Assembly (NCBI GenBank): GCA_002150815.3
Contig: NDFF03000398.1
Location: 310,001 to 374,000, forward strand
DNA: 64,000 bases
Source: Grammothele lineata
Taxonomy: Eukaryota > Basidiomycota > Agaricomycetes > Polyporales > Polyporaceae
Direction of reading: 5' to 3'
The translations under genes were made by a program, and so were the position numbers. Below, in pieces: positions 56,400 through 64,000 of this stretch; position 1 is the stretch's first letter; every line of letters starts with the position of its first letter. The notes beneath the pieces were generated by a model, which worked only from the letters and a program-made list of their open reading frames with translations, was not told the DNA's origin and searched no databases.

Positions 56400-59261
56400 A
56401 TGAAGCTCCGTCTATTCTCTAGGCCTTCCACCGATGATGCACTTTCCGTCGCTATTAGTGGTCTGAAGATTCTCAAGGCGTCTTCCGAAGTCGTGTCCGC
56501 CGTACCACTACTCGGGATGATTGCTGGCGCCGCTCTTGGTCTCGCGGAGACCATTGAGGTTAGTCCCTATCCGAACCTCTTGTCTTCGCTTACATTGGCA
56601 TGCACACCGATGTCCTCAGAAACTGCGAGGGTGGAACGAGAAATACGTTCGGCTAGTAGAACGTGCTGCTGCCCTTATGGAACACGTTGAAAAACGTGTG
56701 AAGTCTGCCTCTGACAAAGTCAGTGATGAGTTGGATGAAAACTTGAAAGAACTCCTTCGGTGCGTCGTATTTGCGATAGTACTCAACTCATCCCTGATGT
56801 CATGTGCGCTGTCAGGGTTATTTCTGCGATCCGTGACGACGTTGAGCAGCAATTGAGTCGTTCGTTCTTCTATCGTCTCACGCATCAGGCAACGGTCGCT
56901 TCGAATGTCAGCAAGCATGTCCAAGCCCTAGACGATGCATGGCGCGCGTTTGACGTATGCACCCCTCGTACCTTTGTCTCACAGGCTGAACCACGCTTAG
57001 ACGATTTTCTTATAGACGGCATGCATCATCTCTCTGGAGAAGCAAGCCGCAACCCTCCAGAAGAAGATGGACCATCAGGCTCGGTACGATGACACCCTCC
57101 CTGTGCGTAGCACTTGATCACAAGAATGCGCAGGTTCTGATACGCCTTCAACTAGATCCGACTTATTCGGTGGCGGGACCTCCAGATTGTAGAACGACGT
57201 GGCGTGTGTCGTGTCCTCGACAAGTATGAGGCAGAAGAGTATCGAGCCAGATTTGAAGGGCGTGCTGTATGCGTGCGCAAGTTCAGGGATCCTTTCGTTC
57301 CTCAGGTAGGAGTAAACACCGTTCCGCCTTAGATCTTCCTGTTCACATCTGCAACCTGTAGTTTGACTTCGGCTCGCTCATCCTGTATGATCTTGACATG
57401 TAAGTGTAATGTTACCGCCTTCCGCACAAACGCTCATGCAATGTTGCGCAGCCACGGACCGCATCCCAACATCGGCCAAGTCATCGGCAGATCGCATTCA
57501 ACTGTCAAGAAGCCGTTCTATGTTCTTGAAAGCGGTATTACTATATGCACTTTCTTGCATGCACTCGTTGCTAGTTCACTGACCACTGTCAGGCTTATTC
57601 TCTTTGGATCGCGACTTTGAGGGATTCGATGATGCTCATATATTGCACAACTATCTCACACATGTACGTGATTCTTTTATCTTTTTCTTTCCTTATATAA
57701 AACTGCAGTAGATTCTAGACTTCGAGGTATGTTCTCTTGTATACGCTGTGAAGGGCAATACGAAATCTGACCGGTTTCTACAGGACGCTCTGGAGTTCGC
57801 TCGCCAAGTTGAAATACCAGTCTTCGATGTAAGAAATATAAACTGTGACGCTGTGGTTCTATACTGACATCTTCGGCCAAGCTGTCGAAGGGCGTGTGGC
57901 ATCTCCACGGCAGGAAATGCCTGCCGTCGGCGTCGCTCAACGAGCAGGGCCGGCTTGTGCTTGACGCTTTGGATCTTCAGAACTCCCATCTTCCTTGCAT
58001 CAAACGGTGTATTAGTCGGCTATACAACGAGGTGAATGGCTACAGCTTCCTCGGGACTGTGCGCTTACTCATAGCTTACACACAGGCTCACGGGTATGAG
58101 TCTAGTGGGCTCCCAGGTAGTCCTTCCATTGCTCGGTCTAGTGCGTTTCTGTCGATGCTGAACTGTATACTATATTTAAAGTAGGAGGATCATGGCTTCC
58201 TGCTAGTCCTACTGCCCCCGCTAAATCCGTGCTCGCCGCACTCAACTCACGCGCTCCACACGCACGAACACAGGAACAAATCGAGAATTTCATCACATCG
58301 GGTAGTGGAGATATGTGGCGAGGAGTGTACATTCAAACTGATATCGACGGCCACATCGGAGACTACGGATACATCAAGCGGGACCCGGCGGGGGACTCGT
58401 TCGTGCGCCTTGGGTGTCTCGGGGACATCATCGCGCCAGACAGCATCGTCGTCAACACCCTTTACCGAGCTATAACGCGGGGTGTTGCTTCTCCTGTTGC
58501 GACGACTCCGCCGTGGTTCATACACGGCTCCAGGTGCGCCTTACCGAGTTGCTATAGCGAGGCTGTCGCTCCTAATGCGTGATCGGCTAGTCACGAATTC
58601 TCCCTCGAGCCATGGGATGCCGACAAGAATAAGAATTGGTACAACCGCTCGATCGGGTGGTACATTTCCCAAAGAGACTCCCGGGTGTTCTTCTGGGATC
58701 ACGCGGAAGCTCTCGCCCGACAACATGGCATTGCTTTGAACGAACTCGTTCTCGGTGAGTAAAATCATTATGGTACAGAACGTCGCATGTTTGACCTTCT
58801 GGACTCACGGGACGTTGCAGTTGAATACATCATCTGCCTCGGTGTTCTCGATGTGCTGAATCCGGCAGACGGCAAAGGGGGTACGTATAATGAATTCGGG
58901 ACAGTATCTGTGTGTCGTCGTATTCAAGACACTTGGAGAACAGAAGCGCCGGGTAAGCTGTACTTTCATCAACACACACGCACGCCTGCTGGAGACATTC
59001 CCTATCCGTGGGGAGCATGGTCGCTCGACACTGCGCGCGTTACGCCCACCGATGAAACAGCAATTCCGGGTGTCCGGCTGGATCAGAGGTATGTCCGTAA
59101 TCTTCGCATGCGTGCCGGAAGCTGACAACAATCTCAACAGGAAGAACACGTATTACTCCTATCTTCCCCCCTTGGAGTCGGTCATAGTCCGTGCTCTCAA
59201 CCGGGTGCGCCGCGGAGACAACATTGCGGAAAGCCAAGCTCGTTTCGAGATCGTTGCATAG
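56400..59261 (+). CDS. MLKL-like helical bundle plus pseudokinase plus novel C-terminal region, copy Y (open)
   Basis: About 16 exons give roughly 640 residues. Residues 1-146 are helical: MKLRLFSRPSTDDALSVAI, KASSEVVSAVPLLGMIAG, YVRLVERAAALMEHVEKRV, SKHVQALDDAWRAFD, similar in layout to the N-terminal four-helix domain of MLKL and fungal HeLo-like proteins. Residues ~175-360 look like a protein kinase without catalytic residues: DLQIVERRGV, YRARFEGRAVCVRKFRDP (VAIK Lys kept), HPNIGQVIGRSHSTVKKPF, YVLESG, then LHGRKCLPSASLNEQGR instead of HRD...N and LVLDALDL instead of DFG. Residues ~370-640 are a region I do not recognise: ITSGSGDMWRGVYIQTDID, IGDYGYIKRDPAGDSFVRL, RVFFWDHAEALARQHGIAL, KLYFHQHTRTPAGDIPYPW, YYSYLPPLESVIVRALNRV. 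Convergent with the MFS gene, 91 bp between stops. The membrane-permeabilising role of the bundle is inferred from family analogy only. Confidence 0.65.
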
Positions 59262-59352
59262 ACAAGTTTCACGCCCGTATTCCCCACTATACATCGCCTG
59301 GCGCTATGTAGAGATACCCATACCCATCTCTACGTGATTTCGGGTACATGGA

Positions 59353-62256
59353 TCATGCCAGATCAGCCTTTGACTTGATGATATCCTGCTCGCCCTCGTC
59401 CACTTCGTCCGCACCTTCGCTCTCCCCAGCCTCCGAGACCGTGCGTGTGGCAGCAGCCGCACGCCGCTGATCGCGACGAGAGAGGAAGTACGTCGTCAAC
59501 GCGAACGACACTAGGCCACGCATCAACACGGCGAGTAATGAAATCCAGGAAGAAGCACATACTCATGGAGAAATTGATGCACGCCGTCGCGATGTTTCCC
59601 TTGAGCACACTAATTGGGGGAAGTATGATTAATTTCGTGGAGAGCCAGTAGCGCGGGGTCATGTACTCACCGAGGTTGTTCGACTTGTGGAAATATGACG
59701 CTGTAGGATGGTTGAATGCCCATCAACTTGATGAGCAGCTAAGGACGTTCTCGAAAGAGGGCGTACATAGGTAGCCATGCTTGCATGACGTACGCGAACA
59801 TGTTGCAGCTAGCCACGACGAAGGAACGCTCTGTAGACAACCGAAGAAGCGAGCTCAGTGATATGGTAGCTTTGATAGAGCGGGAGGGGCGTACTCTCGT
59901 TGTCGTGACTATTAAGTTCATTTGCCCACGCGAGGATGAGACCTGAGAGGCCGCCTTGAATGCCAGTCTGTAGATAGTGAGGGATTAGCCACGAAGAGTG
60001 TCCGAGACAAGACACCAATACTCACGAAATAGTAGAATACCCATCGCCTATGGAGAGAAGTCAGCTCTTCCCGCCCGATGTGAGCACCTTGGAATGGAAG
60101 CTAAGATATCTCACCTTGCAATATGCTCGTACAGTGGCGTAGCGGCAAGGACGATACATGTGATCATGCTCCATGTCTATGGGCTTCCGTCAGCACGATG
60201 TACGTGATACGTGCAGTGAAAACTACCGACACCAGCAAATATCATGGGAGGCCATCGCGCACCGACGATGTCAGACCACCAAGCATAGCACAACGCTGAA
60301 AAAATATGCATAACTATGCGTTCTATCTCGGAAGAAGGTGTTAGGAACGTACTGGTAATGATCTGGACCGCGTAGATGCCAAGAGGGTACGTGTTAATCT
60401 GACCGATGGAGAAAACGGTATGCCCAGGCGTGTTAAAACTCTTCAGCCTGAACATGGGAATTCCCTCAGTCATAACGTGGGTAACGCACAGCTATGGGTG
60501 ACGCACCAGAAGATCATGGAATTGCTCGGCCCGCTACCATTGTTGAACTGTTATCATGGTATCAGCCAGATCGAGCAGGAGACGCAACACCTCGAACATA
60601 CCAGAACATAGACTGGAAACAGGACGATGAGAACTCATGATTGGATGGACCGAACGCAGGACTTACGAGGGACGAGCGTGTAGATGTGCCATGTGGTGAA
60701 GAAGCCCAAGATCTAGTATGGGATTCAATGAACAGCAAAAATGTGCGATGACGTCGACAGAGATGTACCTTCTTGCGCGTGAACGCAGCTGGAGGCTTGC
60801 GCCCGATCGACTCCATACGTCGCTGACCAATCTCTAGCTGCTCCTTGGTATAGAAGATAGACGGCTTCGTCGTCGTCGGCAAGTCTAGTAGTATTGTTAG
60901 CACAGAGACACGGGGACATGGTTCTATGTGACAAACCAGGCATGATGATGTACCCGAGGAGCGCGATGGGGATAGTAATGATGCCGTCAATGATGAAAAG
61001 CCCTGTGGGAATACAGTCAGCGACGACCCACAATCAGCAAAGTACCGACACAAGTCCTGACATTTCCAACCAGCGATCCCATGCACGCCGTTCAAGCCAT
61101 TGTATGCTCCCTATGATTGTACCGAAAAGCGTCAAACACGTTCGATCACGGCGTCGAGCCATGACTCACAGTCTGCAGGAAGCCGCTGAACATGGGACCC
61201 AACGCGCTGGCGGTCTAGCATAGGGCGCATAAGTGGGACAAGATCGACAATGTACACGATCCCACTCACGTGGAAGATGCATGCACGCTTTCCCAGTTCA
61301 TCCCCCTTATACCAGCTACCAATGACATATTGGATAGCCGGGTAGAAGGTGGATTCGGCAAGGCCTAAGAAAGGTCACAACCGGCATCCGTCAGTACGAC
61401 ATATGAATCAACAGCTGGATAAGCAGCCGCATCTAACGGCAGCCGACGGGATCACATCTTACCAACAAAGAACCGAATGGCCACAAGTGTCTCGAAGTTC
61501 TTCGCGCTTGCGAGGACCATGGTGAGGACGCTCCAAATGACCTCCATCGTCGGGATCTGTACATCACGTTGAGTCCTTTACGTCTTCGCTGGATACCGCT
61601 CGTTACGTACCCAGATTGACGGCCGTATGCGCGTGATAAGCATGCTAAGCAGTTAAGCATCGTACGAAGCAAAGCTTAGCGCGACGACTCACTTCGATGG
61701 GATTTGCCCAATGACGTATCCGCACGTCCACGCAGTCGTGATATAGTTGAGTTGGTTCCCGTGGCTGTAGAGAATGAGTCTCGGCATAGGCCATGAAATG
61801 CGAAGCCTTCTCACAGTCCTAGACTACACGCCGATCAATTCTCAGACATATGTTCTCAATAGGAGACCAATGAGGACGTACTCTTCTTGCATCCCAGAAA
61901 CGTACGCATTCTGGTAGCTGTCAGAACCAACCGAGGTATCATCTCAATGAAGAACTCACGGTGATGTTCTGCTGATCCAGGTACGTGCAGAGAACAGGTA
62001 AGCCGCGGATGAAAAGGGGAGGGTTGTGCACAGGATACTCATTTGCTGAAGTACGACAAGGCGGCATACGTGAGGAGGCACGCATCGAGCTTGAAGAGAA
62101 ACCGCCTCTCTTCCTCCGGCTTGTCCCAAGTATCCCTGCGCTTTCCATGAAGGAAGCAGATAACGCGTTACCAGGTAGCAGAACTTACCACAGATAGCTC
62201 TTCCATGAACGCGGCGCCTCAACAGACGAGCTTCGGGACTTGCTGAGGGCGGTCAT
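59353..62256 (-). CDS. MFS transporter, Dal5/allantoate permease-like (anion:cation symporter group)
   Basis: Plasma-membrane major facilitator protein of about 500 residues with 12 predicted helices, read on the minus strand. Start MTALSKSRSSSVEAPRSWK at 62,256, then RRFLFKLDACLLTYAALSYF, YLDQQNITNAYVSGMQE (the DRxNIxNAxxxGM signature of this group), NQLNYITTAWTCGYVIGQIP, VIWSVLTMVLASAKNFETL, AIRFFVGLAESTFYPAIQY, FIIDGIITIPIALLGYIIM, LCYAWWSDIVGARWPPMIF and MFAYVMQAWLPM. The C-terminal tail is cytosolic and acidic (SEGADEVDEGEQDIIKSKA). Relatives import allantoate, nicotinate, pantothenate or biotin precursors; the substrate is unknown. Around 15 small exons. Stop at 59,353-59,355. Confidence 0.85.
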
Positions 62257-63364
62257 GGCGGAGAGAACGAAGGCGGCGCGTAGGAGGGACGCAGGAGGAT
62301 ACGGAAGTCTCAAAGACGGTCTAAGTATCGCGAAGAGAAGAACCCTAGCGTTGTCGCCATTCAATCCGGCCAAGGCGACGGAGCGGCCCAGGGGCGCGAC
62401 GAGCTATCCTGCGCACATGCGCTGTTGGTTATGTCTCCTGCCTCGGCATCCTTGATGCGGAACCTTCCGACTCCAAAGCGCACAAAAGCAGTAGGTCTGA
62501 GACGAAGACAACTTAGAGCACGCAAGATGACACCATACCGAAGACGAAGTGCTCACTTTAACTCAATATCTCGAGCTAGTCTATTCAAATTCGAATGGAT
62601 TCAGCCTGTCAGGTGGAGAAATCCTTAGTTGAGGGACTCACAGTGTGAGTAATCTCATGTTTTGCTTTTAGAGGAGATGGAAACTGCCAATGGACATGGC
62701 AGGTCGGCATTTCTAGTCGCTGCCCGCATTGGCGTCAACGACAAACCTACGAACGTCGTCGTCTCCGCCAATCACGCGGGGTTCTTGGTCCACGTGGGAT
62801 AGACGCCCAGCCTATGTTGAAGCGCGAAGTCAACAACTCTTCTCGTCCTGACCGTGAACGCCGCGGCCCTGTGACCTCCTCATCCTCCAACATGTTCGCG
62901 CAATCCACTGGAGCTCTTGCAAAAGAGGTTATCTTTCTTATCAACAGCACAGCTGCGCACATAGGCGGCCCGGCCTCACTCTGAGTCAGTCGAAAACTTG
63001 GCCCCCATCTCCCCGGGGCCCGCGGTATGTTGCTCTGAAGCTCGGCGAAGGAGATTATCCTGTGTCCTAACAGATCAATCACGAAATTCAAACATAGCGT
63101 GCGGCAAGAATGAGCTTAAGTCGCGTGCAAAGTCCAGTCACGCGCCTCCTCCGTGCCTTCTCCGACACCGCGTTCGCAATGAACCCTGTTGATGAGGTGA
63201 CGTTTTCCCACTCTGGCGTGCGAGCATATCCTCAGTAAGCTGACTTCGGCACCTTCGCGGTAGGTCCCTGTTCTGCTCAAAAGACGTCCTCAAAGCGATC
63301 ACATTCTGCATTGCGATATCGCAGCCCACCTCCTCATCCTCCTTTGACGTCGCTTCTCTAGCCA
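62257..63364. other. 1.1 kb divergent intergenic region
   Basis: Lies between divergent starts of the MFS transporter and the oxygenase. A 114-codon minus frame (62,747-63,091) has no recognisable domain. GC rises again towards the oxygenase, marking the right edge of the low-GC block. Confidence 0.4.
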
Positions 63365-64000
63365 TGCCAGTCCCCGTTCCAGAGCTCGGTTCCTTCAACT
63401 ACGTCCAGGAGACGAAGGTACGTTCTCAATAGACGCTAGCTGCGCGCTCCGCACGGTTCGCGCAGTGGCCTGTCATCCCGACCTTGGCTGATCGACGATC
63501 GCGATCCATTCGTCTTCTAGGAGAACCTCGACTGGGCGCCTCTGCTCACTCTTGACTTCAGCCTCCTCGCGACGCCCGAGGGCAAGAAGGAGCTCGCGCA
63601 GACGCTCATCAAGGCCGTCCGCGAGGATGGGTTCTTCTACGTGAAGAACTTCAACATCAGCCAGGAGCGCGTCAACCGCCAGTTCTCGCTCGGGAAGCAG
63701 TTCTACGACCTTCCGCTCGAGGAGAAGCTCAAGTACGTCCCTACCAACCTCGGTGAGTCCTGAGCGCTCTTGTTCTGGTGCTGTTTGCAGAGGGGCGACT
63801 GACTTGGGGTTACTAGACGAGGGAGGCTTCAACGGGTATGTCCCTGCTGGTCGTCGCATCCTGGACCCTGCGTCTGGTATCCGGGACCGCACCGAGATCT
63901 ACAACATTCCCAGTAAGCTTCGCTGCTTCATTCAGTTACTGTCACATTTCCTCATGTATACTCCTGTACAGAGTTCGACGGCTTCTTCACCCACAACCAC
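63365..64000 (+). CDS. 2-oxoglutarate/Fe(II)-dependent dioxygenase, 5' part (runs off window)
   Basis: N-terminal part of an isopenicillin-N-synthase-like dioxygenase. Start MPVPVPELGSFNYVQETK at 63,365, an intron from 63,418 to 63,520, then NLDWAPLLTLDFSLLATPEG, KAVREDGFFYVKNFNISQE and FYDLPLEEKLKYVPTNL, the DIOX_N pattern (DGFFYVxN...R...FxLPxEEK). After two more short introns come GGFNGYVPAGRRILDPASG and DRTEIYNIP, then KFDGFFTHNH at the window edge. The HxD...H iron ligands and the 2-oxoglutarate-binding Arg are beyond position 64,000, so activity cannot be judged. Confidence 0.87.

Noticed and set aside
1..64000. CRISPR array, operon or bacterial-type signals
   Set aside because: No regularly spaced repeats of that kind; the gene structure is clearly eukaryotic.

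Overview
The window is nuclear DNA of a filamentous basidiomycete. Nearly every gene is split by many 50-70 nt GT-AG introns, coding sequence is GC-rich, gene spacing is tight, and the gene set is fungal: Sec1, a Rom2-type RhoGEF, chitin deacetylase, Alg12, a DnaJ-X co-chaperone, a carnitine acetyltransferase with an AKL terminus, and tRNAs with introns. The gene complement fits Agaricomycetes, plausibly Polyporales, but no marker fixes the order.

Layout. 1-13 kb: 3' end of a CLC chloride channel, a SAM methyltransferase, a TMEM14-family membrane protein, a decayed ALG12 copy, two short-chain dehydrogenases either side of a tRNA-Arg, an EI24/Rrt8-like membrane protein and a GPI-type chitin deacetylase. 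13.5-26 kb: SEC1, a Rho1 exchange factor (DEP-DH-PH-CNH), a carnitine O-acetyltransferase that looks dually targeted, and tRNA-Pro with an inverted half copy beside it. 26-28.6 kb holds no supported gene. 28.8-44.6 kb: two disordered proteins around a Ubl-WLM metalloprotease, a DnaJ-X protein, a secreted GH5 hydrolase, a second tRNA-Arg, the functional ALG12, an unrecognised gene and a dienelactone hydrolase. 44.6-63 kb looks accessory: lower GC by eye, duplicated fragments, a Copia-type gag scrap beside an assembly gap, a Ser-rich single-pass membrane protein, an MFS transporter, and two divergent paralogues (47,920-50,705 minus; 56,400-59,261 plus). The window ends inside a 2-oxoglutarate-dependent oxygenase.

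How the genes fit together. The CWI/Rho1 exchange factor, Sec1, chitin deacetylase and GH5 belong to cell-wall building, secretion and remodelling; Alg12 serves N-glycosylation; most of the rest is ordinary housekeeping. The most unusual content is the paralogue pair: an N-terminal helical bundle resembling the MLKL/HeLo-like cell-death domain, then a protein-kinase-like region without HRD and DFG residues, then a C-terminal region I do not recognise. The order resembles animal and plant MLKL. One copy reads open; the other has an in-frame TGA. Three other duplications (ALG12, tRNA-Pro, a secreted-type gene pair) are also inverted, so inverted duplication is a theme here.

Coordinates of multi-exon genes give first to last coding base; exon joins were inferred by eye from GT-AG signals, reading frame and, where present, paralogue comparison.
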